A DNA stretch of 64,000 nt, taken from assembly GCF_026130545.1 (NCBI RefSeq), contig NZ_JAMOIM010000004.1, positions 62,001-126,000 of the forward strand, written 5' to 3'. Positions 1-9,223 of this stretch are shown in pieces. Made by a program: the position numbers and the translations under genes. Numbering within the stretch: the stretch's first letter is position 1; every line of letters starts with the position of its first letter. The notes under the pieces are model-generated. The model worked only from the letters and a program-made list of their open reading frames with translations. It had not been told where the DNA came from and made no database searches. The stretch is from Lichenifustis flavocetrariae. GTDB taxonomy: Bacteria; Pseudomonadota; Alphaproteobacteria; Rhizobiales; Beijerinckiaceae.

Positions 1-1
1 G

Positions 2-1342
2 CAGTCGATCATCATCGACGATCAGACCGGGACGCCCAAGGGGGTGCCTCTGTCGGCCGAGCTGAGCGATCGGCTGAAAGCCGCCGGTGTCCCGCTCGCG
101 GCACCCACGCGGGGTGACAACGGCAAATCGGGGGATTTCAAGACGGCGGGCACCCATTCGGCCAACGGCAACCAGCAGGATTATTTCGCCTCCGCCGCGA
201 CCCGGGCCGTGCTGCCGCTCTTCGCCGCGCGCGACAAGCCCTTCGTTTTGGTGTTCTGGTCGCGCGACCCCGATGGCACGCAGCACAATCAGGGTGACAG
301 CCTGCTGAGCCTCGTGCCCGGCATCAACGGGCCGACCTCCATGGCGGCGATCCGGAACGCGGACGATGACCTCGCCCGGCTGCGCGCAACGGTGGCCGAA
401 CTGGGCTTGACCGACACGACGGACATCATCGTCTCATCCGATCACGGCTTCTCGACCATTTCGAAACAGAGCGAAACGAGTTTCGCCGCGAAACAAACCT
501 TCAGCGATCAGCCGGCGGGCCTGCTCACGGTCGGCTTCGTGGCCATCGACATCGCGCAGGCTTTGAGCCTGCCGCTGATCGATCCCGACAACAACTACGT
601 GACGCTCGCTGCCGGGCAGCATCCGAAGTTCGGCAACGGCCTGATCGGCGGCGACAAGGATCACCCCAAGGTCGTGGTGGCCGCCAATGGCGGGTCGGAT
701 CTGATCTATGTCCCGGACGGTGACAAGGACACGGCCCGCAAGGTGGTCGAATTCCTGATGAGCCAGGATTACGTGAGCGGCCTGTTCGTCGACGAAAAGC
801 TCGGTCATTTCCCTGGCACGCTGACGCTGGCCGACATCAACCTGCAAGGCACCGCCGTCACCCCGCTGCCGGCGATCGCCGTGAACTTTCGCTCTTTCGA
901 CACGGTCTGTGGCGAGCCCACGCGTTGTGCGGTCGAACTGGCCGATACGGGGTTGCAGCAGGGCCAGGGCATGCACGGCTCCTTCAGCCGCGCCGACACG
1001 CAGAACTTCATGGCCGCCGTCGGCCCCGACTTTAAAGCGGGCTTCATCGATCTCGCGCCCACCAGCAACGCCGATATCGGCAAGACGATCGCCAAGATCC
1101 TCGATCTGCCGGTGGCCGACAAAGGCAAGCTCGTTGGAAGGCCGATCACCGAGGTCATGGCGGGCGGCGCTCCGGCGCCCGAGGTTCTCAGCGAAATCCT
1201 GATGTCGGACCCGGATTCCAAAGGTCTGAGGACAGTGATCGACCGGCAGCAGGTGGGAGACACCTTGTATTTCGATGCCGCCGGCTTTCCGGGCCGCACC
1301 GTGGGATTGTCGAGCACGCCCTTCGACCTCAAGGCCAAATAG
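2..1342 (+). CDS. Alkaline phosphatase superfamily phosphodiesterase, 5'-truncated by window edge
   Basis: The open frame runs in from the left edge, so the true start lies outside the window. A GTG at 44 is in frame but need not be the start. The protein belongs to the alkaline phosphatase / type I phosphodiesterase–nucleotide pyrophosphatase superfamily. Metal-ligand motifs typical of that fold are visible: WSRDPDGTQHNQGD near residues 80–93 of the visible part, SSDHGFS further on, and a late GMHGS. These would hold two divalent metals for phosphomonoester or diester hydrolysis. Members are usually exported, but the signal peptide is not visible here. The substrate cannot be told. Confidence 0.75.
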   Translation, partial: QSIIIDDQTGTPKGVPLSAELSDRLKAAGVPLAAPTRGDNGKSGDFKTAGTHSANGNQQDYFASAATRAVLPLFAARDKPFVLVFWSRDPDGTQHNQGDSLLSLVPGINGPTSMAAIRNADDDLARLRATVAELGLTDTTDIIVSSDHGFSTISKQSETSFAAKQTFSDQPAGLLTVGFVAIDIAQALSLPLIDPDNNYVTLAAGQHPKFGNGLIGGDKDHPKVVVAANGGSDLIYVPDGDKDTARKVVEFLMSQDYVSGLFVDEKLGHFPGTLTLADINLQGTAVTPLPAIAVNFRSFDTVCGEPTRCAVELADTGLQQGQGMHGSFSRADTQNFMAAVGPDFKAGFIDLAPTSNADIGKTIAKILDLPVADKGKLVGRPITEVMAGGAPAPEVLSEILMSDPDSKGLRTVIDRQQVGDTLYFDAAGFPGRTVGLSSTPFDLKAK

Positions 1343-1356
1343 CTGAAGCCTTCGCG

Positions 1357-1497
1357 TTATCCGAAATACGTCGGGGCCAATCCGACGCAAGCGCCCAGCA
1401 TAACGATGACGAGCGGCGGCCTGTCGAGGGCCGTCAGAAGGACGAAGCCCGTCGCGACGCTTGCAAAGTCGGACGGGCGCAGGACGGTGCTGGTCCA
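1357..1497 (-). pseudogene. Possible C-terminal remnant of a ChrA-type chromate transporter
   Basis: Reading the minus strand gives about 46 residues ending at a TAA: a tryptophan, a short linker, then a hydrophobic segment (FASVATGFVLLTAL), a DRPP turn and a second one (LVIVMLGACVGLA). This hydrophobic–xPP–hydrophobic ending resembles the C-terminus of CHR-domain chromate transporters. No matching N-terminal part is visible upstream on the minus strand. There the frame only continues as the antisense shadow of leuB. I infer a decayed fragment. Chance antisense hydrophobicity is the alternative. Confidence 0.35.
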
Positions 1498-1722
1498 GAC
1501 CGGGCATAGAGAGCAGACGAGACTGGTCCGCTCAGAGACCGCGACAATGTGAGAAGCGACGACATTTCGACCATCACGAGGCTTTAGCGTGCGGGTCCCG
1601 CCTGTCCAACGTCTTCGGCCCCGTGATCCACCCGGCACCTTCAGCTTCGCCCGCCGCCGGCGCTTGCCAAGCTGGACGCGCATCTTTACCTGTGCGTCCC
1701 GCACGCGAGACGGACCCCGACC
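1498..1722. other. Intergenic region upstream of leuB
   Basis: No gene can be supported here. It should hold the leuB promoter and leader. I saw no leucine-rich leader peptide or T-box-like element. Confidence 0.4.
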
Positions 1723-2832
1723 ATGGCGACCCATAAGCTTTTTCTTCTTCCCGGCGACGGCATCGGCCCCGAAGTCATGGCCGAAGTGGAGAAAGTCGCC
1801 GCTTTTCTGACGGAGAGCGGACAGGCCCGGTTCGAGATCGAGAAGGGTCTGGTCGGCGGATGCGCCTATGACGCCCATGGTCAGGCGATCAGCGATGCCG
1901 ATATGGCCCGCGCGCAGGCTGCCGACGCCGTCATTCTCGCCGCGGTCGGCGGCCCAAAATGGGATGACGTTCCTTACGAGGTCCGTCCCGAGGCGGGATT
2001 GCTGCGGCTGCGCAAGGACATGGCTTTGTTCGCAAATCTCCGTCCGGCCATCTGCTATCCGGCGCTGGCTTCCTCGTCGTCGCTGAAGCCCGAGGTGATC
2101 GAGGGGCTCGATATCCTGATCGTGCGAGAACTCACGGGCGGCGTGTATTTCGGCGAGCCGAAGCAGATCATCGACCTCGGCAACGGCCAGAAGCGCGGCA
2201 TCGACACCCAGGTCTACGACACGTTCGAGATCGAGCGCATCGCCCGCGTGGCCTTTGAACTGGCGCGCCAGCGCGGCAATCGCGTGACTTCGTCCGAGAA
2301 GCGAAACGTGATGAAGTCGGGCGTGTTGTGGAACCAGACCGTCACGGCCCTGCACAAGCGAGACTATGCCGATGTCAAACTCGACCACATGCTGGCCGAT
2401 GCGCTCGGCATGCAGCTCGTCCGCTGGCCCAAGCAGTTCGACGTGATCGTCACCGACAACCTGTTCGGCGACATGCTGTCGGATGTTGCCGCCATGCTGA
2501 CGGGCTCGCTTGGCATGCTGCCCTCGGCCTCGCTGGGTGAAACCGACGTCAAGACCGGCACCCGCAAGGCGCTCTATGAGCCCGTCCACGGTTCGGCACC
2601 CGACATCGCCGGCAAAGGCATTGCGAATCCGATCGCCATGATCGCGTCCTTGGCCATGGCGCTTCGCTATTCCTTCCACAAGCCTGACTTGGCGGCCCGC
2701 ATCGAGGCCGCGATCTCGGCCGTTCTCGATCAGGGCATGCGGACGGCCGATATTGCCGCCAAGGGCGAGGCTACGGTTTCGACTTCGGCCATGGGTGATG
2801 CGATCGTGGCGGAGATCCGCAAGGCGGGCTGA
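1723..2832 (+). CDS. leuB: 3-isopropylmalate dehydrogenase
   Basis: LeuB oxidises and decarboxylates (2R,3S)-3-isopropylmalate to 2-oxoisocaproate with NAD+ in cytosolic leucine biosynthesis. The 369-residue length matches the family. Diagnostic segments are [11 protein letters not shown] at the N-terminus, [17 protein letters not shown] (substrate-binding arginines), [20 protein letters not shown], the metal-binding [10 protein letters not shown], and the NAD-binding [21 protein letters not shown] 1723 places the glycine-rich start of the fold at residue 8, as expected. No other leu gene is adjacent, so it appears to be a stand-alone gene. Confidence 0.97.
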   Translation: MATHKLFLLPGDGIGPEVMAEVEKVAAFLTESGQARFEIEKGLVGGCAYDAHGQAISDADMARAQAADAVILAAVGGPKWDDVPYEVRPEAGLLRLRKDMALFANLRPAICYPALASSSSLKPEVIEGLDILIVRELTGGVYFGEPKQIIDLGNGQKRGIDTQVYDTFEIERIARVAFELARQRGNRVTSSEKRNVMKSGVLWNQTVTALHKRDYADVKLDHMLADALGMQLVRWPKQFDVIVTDNLFGDMLSDVAAMLTGSLGMLPSASLGETDVKTGTRKALYEPVHGSAPDIAGKGIANPIAMIASLAMALRYSFHKPDLAARIEAAISAVLDQGMRTADIAAKGEATVSTSAMGDAIVAEIRKAG

Positions 2833-3018
2833 CCCCACACGGCCCGAAGCCGCCTGGATCCGGTGAGCAGTCGCCCGCACCGGACCGCGACAGCAAGGAT
2901 CGATTTTGTTTTGTCGGTGCGAAACCGATCCTGCTAGAAAAGCGCTCACTGAACAAACAAGGAAACGGTCGCGTGTGACGGCCGGTGCCTAGAGCTTCCT
3001 TTGGAGGCGGTCGACCAG

Positions 3019-3579
3019 ATGGATTTCAAATCGGCGCACAATAGCGCGCCACTCGTGCCGGGCCGCGAATGCGGGGCCTGCACGATGTGCTGCAAGGTCT
3101 ACAGGATCGAGGCACTCGGCAAGCCGGATGGTGTGTGGTGCACCCATTGCGTCGTGGGATCTAGCTGCAAGATCTACCCCGACCGGCCCGACGATTGCCG
3201 GGACTTCTTTTGCCTGTGGCGCACCGATGCGACACTGCCCGACAGCTGGAAACCCAACGTCTCGAAGTTGACGATCAGCCTGTTTCCCAAGAACGGGTTT
3301 CTCTATGTGCAGGTCGATCCCTCCACTCCACAGGCGTGGCGCAAGGAGCCTTATTTTTCGACCCTGAAAACCTGGTCGGCGAGCCTCTTGCAGCGCGGGC
3401 GGCATATCCTGGTCTTCGTGCGCGATCAGGCCACCCTGATCATGCCCAGCGGTCCGATCCCGATCGGCATCATGTCCCCCGACGACGGCTTCGTGGTCCG
3501 CGAACGATTCACCCCGACCGGCAAGACATTCGAGGTGGAACGCGTGGCTTCCACCGGTGGGCAGCGCACCGCCGTCTAA
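3019..3579 (+). CDS. Cysteine-cluster (CxxCxxCC-type) conserved protein
   Basis: A 186-residue cytosolic protein with an N-terminal cysteine cluster, ECGACTMCCKVY. Further cysteines follow in WCTHC, SSCKIY and DDCRDFFC. This pattern is like the metal-chelating YkgJ/CxxCxxCC proteins and probably binds zinc or iron–sulfur; its function is unknown. I chose ATG 3019 because GGAGG at 3003–3007 sits 11 nt upstream. A TTG at 3001 would extend the frame but lies across that ribosome site. The gene converges on ptsN. Confidence 0.7.
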   Translation: MDFKSAHNSAPLVPGRECGACTMCCKVYRIEALGKPDGVWCTHCVVGSSCKIYPDRPDDCRDFFCLWRTDATLPDSWKPNVSKLTISLFPKNGFLYVQVDPSTPQAWRKEPYFSTLKTWSASLLQRGRHILVFVRDQATLIMPSGPIPIGIMSPDDGFVVRERFTPTGKTFEVERVASTGGQRTAV

Positions 3580-3603
3580 ACTCTACGCCGGGAGGCCCAG
3601 ACG

Positions 3604-4071
3604 TCAGGCGGCGTGTGAGGTGTGATCGGACTGCATCAGCACTGCGTGCAGCGCCTTGGCGTCCCGGGTCATCCGCAATTGCATGGTGAGCTTCGGGTCA
3701 CGTAGAAAGCGCGCCACGCGTGCCAGAGCCTTGAGATGATCGGCCCCCGCCATTTCGGAAGCGATGAGCAGGAACACGAGATCGACGGGCGCGCCATCCA
3801 TGGCCTCGAAATCGATCGGCTTTTCGAGGCGAGCGAAGACGCCGAAGATGCGCTCGCATCGCGCCAGTTTGCCGTGCGGGATAGCCACGCCGTTGCCAAC
3901 GCCCGTCGAGCCGAGCCGCTCGCGTTGGAGGACAGCGTCGAAGACCTCGCGGTCTGAGAGCCCCGACACCGCAGCAGCCCGTTCGCTCATCTCCTGCAAG
4001 ACGGTCTTTTTGCTCGCGGCGCGCAACGACGGCAGGATTGCGTCGCCCGGGATCAGGTCGATCAAAGGCAT
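3604..4071 (-). CDS. ptsN: PTS IIA-like nitrogen regulatory protein (EIIA-Ntr)
   Basis: This is the output protein of the nitrogen PTS phosphorelay, which accepts phosphate from NPr and modulates potassium transport, carbon storage and sigma54-linked functions. The 155-residue length matches the family when the internal ATG (MPLIDLI) is used; the longer frame adds 16 unconserved residues. The phospho-acceptor histidine is H66 in GVAIPHGKL. It is last in the rpoN–hpf–ptsN order, the common proteobacterial arrangement. A gap of about 227 bp separates it from hpf, so a separate promoter is possible. Confidence 0.93.
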   Translation of the reverse strand: MPLIDLIPGDAILPSLRAASKKTVLQEMSERAAAVSGLSDREVFDAVLQRERLGSTGVGNGVAIPHGKLARCERIFGVFARLEKPIDFEAMDGAPVDLVFLLIASEMAGADHLKALARVARFLRDPKLTMQLRMTRDAKALHAVLMQSDHTSHAA

Positions 4072-4298
4072 TCCATCAAACCTCGTCGACGGCTGCGATT
4101 TTGGGCATACACAGCCCAAGATCCGAACCGTCCGTCATTCGGCCCGAGCGAATTTGCGGCACCATCCCGGACGGGATAATGCCGGCACACAACGGTGATA
4201 TGATACGCATCCGAATTGTGGTCCACCGCTCGAACCTCGAAACCTTGAGGGCTTCGAACCGGCCGACGCAATTCACATGCCGGCCCCGAATTTCCTGG

Positions 4299-4868
4299 CT
4301 ACGACTCCAGATCATAAGGATCGATCCAGCCGATATGCCCATCGGTTCGCCGGTACACGATATTGACGTGATCGTTTCCCGAATGCCGAAAGACCAGCAC
4401 CGGCGCACCCGAAAGATCCAGTTCCGAGACGGCCGCGGCCACCGACATCGCGGTCAGGGGCTTTTTGGTTTCGGCAACGATCACCGGGCTGTAGCCGACG
4501 GCATCCAACTCCTGATCGGGCTGCTCGATGGTCCGGTCCGGCATCAAGGGTAAGCTGGCCACGCCAGACCCCGGATGCCGCTCCCGCAGCTTGCTCTTGT
4601 AGCGGCGTAGGCGGCGCTCCAGCTTGTCCGCCGCCTGGTCGAAGCAGGGATAGGGCTCATGCGCGCGACCCTCGACCTGCAGGGTGGTGCCGGAGGTGAG
4701 ATGCAGGGTCAGGTCCGACCGGTAGCCCGATCCCTCCGTCTCGATCGTGACGTGGCCGGTGATCGGACCGTCAAAATATCTGCCGACCGCGGTCGTGATC
4801 CGCGTGCGGGCATGGTCCTGGAGCGCTTCCCCGATCGTCAGGTTCTTGCCGGACACCCGCAATGTCAT
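4299..4868 (-). CDS. hpf: Ribosome hibernation promoting factor, long form
   Basis: A 189-residue HPF/RaiA family protein that binds the 30S decoding region in stationary phase and dimerises ribosomes into inactive 100S particles. The N-terminal ~110 residues form the S30AE domain (start MTLRVSGKNLTIGEALQDHA; basic helix ERRLRRYKSKLRERH). The C-terminal ~60 residues (PVIVAETKKPLTAMSVAAAV onward, with a VFRHSGNDHVNIVYRR stretch) form the dimerisation domain that marks the long form. It lies 58 bp downstream of rpoN and is probably co-transcribed. Confidence 0.95.
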   Translation of the reverse strand: MTLRVSGKNLTIGEALQDHARTRITTAVGRYFDGPITGHVTIETEGSGYRSDLTLHLTSGTTLQVEGRAHEPYPCFDQAADKLERRLRRYKSKLRERHPGSGVASLPLMPDRTIEQPDQELDAVGYSPVIVAETKKPLTAMSVAAAVSELDLSGAPVLVFRHSGNDHVNIVYRRTDGHIGWIDPYDLES

Positions 4869-4926
4869 CGCTCACTCCCGTAATGCTTCGTTGGGGCGAG
4901 AGCGTTAGGAGCGCCTCGCCGCGAAG

Positions 4927-6477
4927 TCAACGCGCGAGAGCGGCCTCGAGAGGCCCGCCCAATGCCGATTTCTCCCGCCGTCGTTCGACCGATGAAGGAA
5001 TCCGCAAGCTTTCGCGGTATTTCGCGACGGTGCGCCGGGCGATGTCGATGTTGGCCTGTTTGAGGCGGCTCACGATGGCATCGTCCGACAAGACGCTCGT
5101 CGGGCTTTCGCTTTCGATCATCTGTTTGATTCGAAATCTCACTGCCTCGGCCGAATGGGCATCGCTGCCGTAGGACGAGGCGATCGACGCCGTGAAAAAA
5201 TATTTGAGTTCGAACAAGCCACGGGGCGTGCTCATATATTTATTGGAGGTGACGCGCGACACCGTCGATTCATGCATGCCGATTGCGTCAGCGACGCTGC
5301 GCAGGTTGAGCGGCCGCAGATATTCGACGCCCTTGGCGAAAAAGCCGTCTTGCTGGCGGATGATCTCGCTCGACACCTTCAGGATGGTGCGGGCCCGCTG
5401 TTCGAGGCTCTTGGTCAACCAATTGGCCGTCTGCAAGCAATTGGTGACGAAGGTCTTATCGGCATCGCTCACGGGTGAGCGCGACACCCGCGCATGATAG
5501 CGTTGATTGATCAGGATGCGGGGCAGCACCTCGGTGTTCAATTCGACGTGCCAGGACCCGTCCTGCGCGGCCGAGACGAAAACGTCCGGGATGACGGTCT
5601 GCACCGGCGCACCGCCGAAGGTTCGGCCTGGCTTCGGATCGAGCGTGCGTATCTCCGCCAGCATGTCGCGGAGGTCCTCGTCATCGACGCCGCAAAGCTT
5701 TCTCAGGCTGCCGAAATCACGACGCGCCAGCAGTGGCAGATGGGCCAGCAGCGCCTGCATCGCGGGATCGAGCCGGTTGCGCTCGCGCAACTGCAGCCCC
5801 AGGCACTCCGCCAAGTCCCTCGCCCCGATCCCGGTCGGTTCGAAGCCGTGGATTACGGCAAGCACGGCCTCGACCCGGGCCGTCGATGTGGCGAGGCGCT
5901 CGGCGACGGTCGCGGTCGACTCGCGCAGATAGCCGGCCTCGTCGATCGCATCGATCAGGCTGAAACCGATGATCCGTTGCGCGGGATCGACGACCGCCAA
6001 CATCAGCTGCTCGATCAGAACTTCGCTCAAGGTCGCCGTGCTGCTCAGATAGGTCTCGGGACCCGCGCTCTCGCCCGTTGCCGAAGGCGCATTGTTCCAG
6101 GTGGTGGTCGAAAGCCCATGACCGTCCAAGGCCTCGCCGGTCGTCCCGCCGCTGCGATCGGCGTCGAACGTATTCGCCAATTCGGTGCCAAGGCTCGCCT
6201 CAAGCTCACGCTGGTCGGTTGCAAGTTCATTCGAGGTCCAGTCGCGCTCGGCCGAGCCGCCGTCAGCGGAAGCGTCGTCGCGTTCCGCGGCATGAGGTTC
6301 GGTGGGGTCCGGCCGGTCCTCGGCCCGTTCAAGAAGCGGGTTGCGCTCCAATTCCTCTTCTATGAACGAAGCCAATTCGACGTTGGACAGTTGCAGCAAC
6401 TTGATGGCTTGGAGAAGCTGCGGGGTCATCACCAGGGTCTGGCCCTGGCGCATCATCAATTTGGCCGATAATGCCAT
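4927..6477 (-). CDS. rpoN: RNA polymerase sigma-54 factor
   Basis: Sigma54 directs RNA polymerase to −24/−12 promoters and needs AAA+ activators such as NtrC or NifA. The 516 residues show all three regions. Region I is glutamine- and leucine-rich (QGQTLVMTPQLLQAIKLLQLSNVEL). An acidic linker of about residues 50–125 follows. The core-binding and helix-turn-helix domains come next. The RpoN box ARRTVAKYRE lies near residue 480, close to the C-terminus. It sits between lptB and hpf, as in many Hyphomicrobiales. Confidence 0.97.
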   Translation of the reverse strand: MALSAKLMMRQGQTLVMTPQLLQAIKLLQLSNVELASFIEEELERNPLLERAEDRPDPTEPHAAERDDASADGGSAERDWTSNELATDQRELEASLGTELANTFDADRSGGTTGEALDGHGLSTTTWNNAPSATGESAGPETYLSSTATLSEVLIEQLMLAVVDPAQRIIGFSLIDAIDEAGYLRESTATVAERLATSTARVEAVLAVIHGFEPTGIGARDLAECLGLQLRERNRLDPAMQALLAHLPLLARRDFGSLRKLCGVDDEDLRDMLAEIRTLDPKPGRTFGGAPVQTVIPDVFVSAAQDGSWHVELNTEVLPRILINQRYHARVSRSPVSDADKTFVTNCLQTANWLTKSLEQRARTILKVSSEIIRQQDGFFAKGVEYLRPLNLRSVADAIGMHESTVSRVTSNKYMSTPRGLFELKYFFTASIASSYGSDAHSAEAVRFRIKQMIESESPTSVLSDDAIVSRLKQANIDIARRTVAKYRESLRIPSSVERRREKSALGGPLEAALAR

Positions 6478-6633
6478 TCAACCACCCAACGCATGAATGC
6501 ACTGGCCGCGCTCACGAGGCGAGCGATCGACAGACCGCTTATAGCACGGTTCTTGCTTAACCGAAGGCTTTGCCGGTGGAAGCGACGGGGTTTGACCGCA
6601 GCGGCACGATTATGGTTAACGCGTCGTCCGACG

Positions 6634-7512
6634 TCACATGCGGAAGTCTTCGCCGAGATAGAAGCGCCGGACGTCCTGGTGGGCCACGATCTCGTCGGCG
6701 GTTCCTTCGGTCAGAACATGGCCAGAATGAATGATATAGGCCCGGTCGATCAGGCCGAGCGTTTCTCGCACATTGTGGTCGGTGATCAGCACCCCGATGC
6801 CGCGCCCCTTGAGGTGCCGGACGAGGTCCTGGATGTCGCCGACCGCGATCGGGTCGATGCCGGCGAAAGGTTCGTCGAGCAGCATGAAGGACGGATGGCC
6901 CGCGAGCGCACGCGCGATCTCGCACCGCCGCCGCTCGCCGCCCGACAGCGCGATCGAGGGGGTCTTGCGGAGACGCGTGATATTGAACTCGTCCAGCAGT
7001 TCTTCGAGCTCGGCTTCGCGCTGTTTCTTGTCCGGGACCGTGATTTCAAGCACGGCCCGAATGTTGTCCTCGACATTGAGGCCGCGGAAGATCGAGGCTT
7101 CCTGAGGCAGGTAGCCGATCCCGAGCCGCGCGCGACGATACATCGGCAGAGCCGTCACATCGTGGCCATCAAGTTCGATACTGCCTTTGTCGGGCTTCAC
7201 CAGCCCTGTGATCATGTAAAACACCGTGGTCTTGCCGGCGCCATTCGGGCCGAGCAAGCCCACGGCCTCGCCCCGCCGCACGTAGATGCTCACGTCTTCG
7301 ACCACTTTACGGGCCCGGTACGCCTTGCCGAGATTGTGGACGCCGAGCACGCCTTCGGCGTCCGGCACGGGCTTAGGTACATCTCCCGCGAGACTGCTCG
7401 CCTGGTTTTCCCGCGGGGCACCGTCGTCGTTCGGCGTGACCGACGGGAACGCGAGCTCATCCTCGGTAAGGTCCCGCTTTCCACGGGACCAGATTCGTTT
7501 CAACGACACCAT
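6634..7512 (-). CDS. lptB: LPS export ABC transporter ATP-binding protein
   Basis: LptB is the cytoplasmic ATPase of the LptB2FG extractor that moves lipopolysaccharide out of the inner membrane onto LptC/LptA. From ATG 7512 the protein is 292 residues. Walker A GPNGAGKTT is at ~88–96, followed by a Q-loop PQEASIFR, signature LSGGERRR, Walker B MLLDEPFAGID and H-loop TDHNV. A 55–60 residue charged N-terminal extension precedes the ABC domain. The frame continues upstream to 7602, but AAGGTGG just before 7512 supports this start. It follows lptC and lptA. Confidence 0.95.
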   Translation of the reverse strand: MVSLKRIWSRGKRDLTEDELAFPSVTPNDDGAPRENQASSLAGDVPKPVPDAEGVLGVHNLGKAYRARKVVEDVSIYVRRGEAVGLLGPNGAGKTTVFYMITGLVKPDKGSIELDGHDVTALPMYRRARLGIGYLPQEASIFRGLNVEDNIRAVLEITVPDKKQREAELEELLDEFNITRLRKTPSIALSGGERRRCEIARALAGHPSFMLLDEPFAGIDPIAVGDIQDLVRHLKGRGIGVLITDHNVRETLGLIDRAYIIHSGHVLTEGTADEIVAHQDVRRFYLGEDFRM

Positions 7513-7663
7513 GCCACCTTGGACGGGTAAGTAGGTTGCGGTCGGCGTGACCGGCTTTGTTCGAAGGCCAATGTCATCCACGATGTCGCTTGTGCGGTGC
7601 AACCGATGATGCGCGCGGGTCCGATAGGGAACAAGCAGTTTCGCGTCTGTCCATCATTGTCGA

Positions 7664-8422
7664 TCAAGGCTGGCTGGCGGTCGTCGCTTTCTTCTTCGGG
7701 GCGGGCTTTTTCGCCGCGGCCGCATGGCCTGCGGGCCCTGCGGCAGGTGCCGCCGCATCCGGCGTTCCCGAGCCGGGCGTGAAGATGCTGCTCACCCGCC
7801 CGTTGGTTTTGCCAGAAAACACCTGTGCCTGGCCGGAGGTGAGATCATAGACGAGACGATCGCCGCGTGTGACGTTCGGTCCCTGGCTGAGAGTGACATT
7901 GCCGGTCAGGGTCACCCGATTCTCGTCCTTATCGTAGGTGCCATTGTCGCCTGTGCCGATCTGATCCTTGGAAATTAGGGTCACAGGGCCCTTCGCCTCC
8001 ATATGGCGCACCGAACTTCCCGCACCTGGCGCGCCCGCAGCCGCGCCGCCCGCCGTGGCCGCCGCTGCGTTTTCGCCGCCGGCCGCCGGGGCAGGGGCGT
8101 TCGGATCCGATTTCGTAAGAAAGATGACGAGTTGCGACGCCTTCAGCGTGGAATCGCCCTGAACCGCCACAACGCTTCCCGAGTAGACGAGCTTCTGCTC
8201 CTTGTCATAATAGTCGAGCTTTCCGGCGTCGATATTGATCGGCTCATGCGAGCCGGCGCCCGGAAGGAGCGTGGGGGAGGGGCCTGATTTCTGCGGCGCT
8301 GCAGCCGGCTTCGGCGCCGCGGGTGGTTTCTGCGCATGGGCCGGGACCCACGACAGCGTGACAAGTGCGAAGCCGCCCAAAGCCCTTCGCCATCCGGAGG
8401 GAAGCTGAGCAGACCGGCTCAC
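7664..8422 (-). CDS. lptA: LPS transport periplasmic protein LptA (OstA family)
   Basis: LptA forms the beta-jellyroll bridge that carries LPS across the periplasm. The 252-residue protein begins with a signal peptide (hydrophobic GGFALVTLSWVPAHA, probable cleavage after AHA). A Pro/Ala-rich linker follows, then OstA repeats such as LDYYDKEQKLVYSGSVVAVQGD and VTLTGNVTLSQGPNVTRGDRLVYDL. The C-terminus is Ala/Lys/Pro-rich. An Ala/Gly-rich insert of about 30 residues splits the jellyroll. The start overlaps the lptC stop by 4 bp (ATGA), indicating translational coupling. Confidence 0.92.
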   Translation of the reverse strand: MSRSAQLPSGWRRALGGFALVTLSWVPAHAQKPPAAPKPAAAPQKSGPSPTLLPGAGSHEPINIDAGKLDYYDKEQKLVYSGSVVAVQGDSTLKASQLVIFLTKSDPNAPAPAAGGENAAAATAGGAAAGAPGAGSSVRHMEAKGPVTLISKDQIGTGDNGTYDKDENRVTLTGNVTLSQGPNVTRGDRLVYDLTSGQAQVFSGKTNGRVSSIFTPGSGTPDAAAPAAGPAGHAAAAKKPAPKKKATTASQP

Positions 8423-9129
8423 GGCGCGGTTCCCTTCATCTGCGCCACGGTTCCGGCCGCGCTCGCGGCCGGCAGCATCACCGAATGCACGTGCCCCTCG
8501 AACGTCAGTTGTTTGCCATTGTCGATCATCGTCATCGTGTCGGCCGTGACCGACCCCGTCTGCATCACCACCGTCACGGGATTGGGGGTCGACACATCGC
8601 CGGCCTTGAACTGCACATGGGCCTTGCTCATCCGCACGTCATATCCCGACCCACCGACCAAGTGAATGTTGCCTTCGAGGTCCATGGTTTCCTTCGACGT
8701 GTCGTACAGTCCCTTGTCGGCCACGATATGGGCGACCGTCCGATCGGGCAGGGTCACATGGGCGTCGAGCGTGTTCAGTTCGAGCACATTCGGGGTGCGG
8801 ATGTCCTGCACGGCCGTCTCGGCGGTGAAATCATAAGGCCGGCCATCCTGCCGAAAGCCCGACATCTTGGGCTTGGCCATGGTGACGCGCGATCCGTTCA
8901 GCCCCACGCTGCTGACCGACACATTGTCGGGCAAGACGGCCCGGAAGGGATTGAAGAAGGCAAATCCCACGATCCCGAGGCACAGCGCGACGGCCCCCAC
9001 GACGATCAAACGCCGCATCCATCTGACCCGCGCCGTGTGCCGGCTGGCGAGCGTAAAGGCGTTCCCGCCCATGCGGGTCGTAACCGTCGTCAATCGTCCC
9101 GGACCCGGGAAAGCGGTGGTGTCGGTCAT
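8419..9129 (-). CDS. lptC: LPS export system protein LptC
   Basis: A bitopic inner-membrane protein that receives LPS from LptB2FG and passes it to LptA. The 236 residues have a ~38-residue cytoplasmic N-terminus, one membrane helix (LIVVGAVALCLGIVGFAFF, ~41–59) and a periplasmic LptC/OstA-like beta domain with the segment TAHIVADKGLYD-like (here VAHIVADKGLYDTSKETMDL) and DLEGNIHL. It is first of the lptC-lptA-lptB group, with rnd 94 bp upstream. Confidence 0.92.
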   Translation of the reverse strand: MTDTTAFPGPGRLTTVTTRMGGNAFTLASRHTARVRWMRRLIVVGAVALCLGIVGFAFFNPFRAVLPDNVSVSSVGLNGSRVTMAKPKMSGFRQDGRPYDFTAETAVQDIRTPNVLELNTLDAHVTLPDRTVAHIVADKGLYDTSKETMDLEGNIHLVGGSGYDVRMSKAHVQFKAGDVSTPNPVTVVMQTGSVTADTMTMIDNGKQLTFEGHVHSVMLPAASAAGTVAQMKGTAP

Positions 9130-9223
9130 CGGGCTCGTGGACGGATCGGATCTTTGTTCCGGGATGCGCTGCGCTCCTAGGAGAGGCGAGTGGCCAAGTT
9201 AAGGCGCGCGCCCGGACGCCGTA

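Noticed and set aside
1498-2949. Long minus-strand frame antisense to leuB
   Set aside because: It mirrors leuB codons and has no domain. Only its last ~46 residues beyond leuB (1357–1497) look protein-like, and those are reported as a possible chrA remnant.
5494-6471. 325-residue plus-strand frame over rpoN
   Set aside because: Fully antisense to a clear sigma54 gene; composition and lack of motifs are those of a GC-rich shadow.
8365-9180. 271-residue plus-strand frame over lptC
   Set aside because: Antisense shadow, His/Arg-rich with no recognisable fold.
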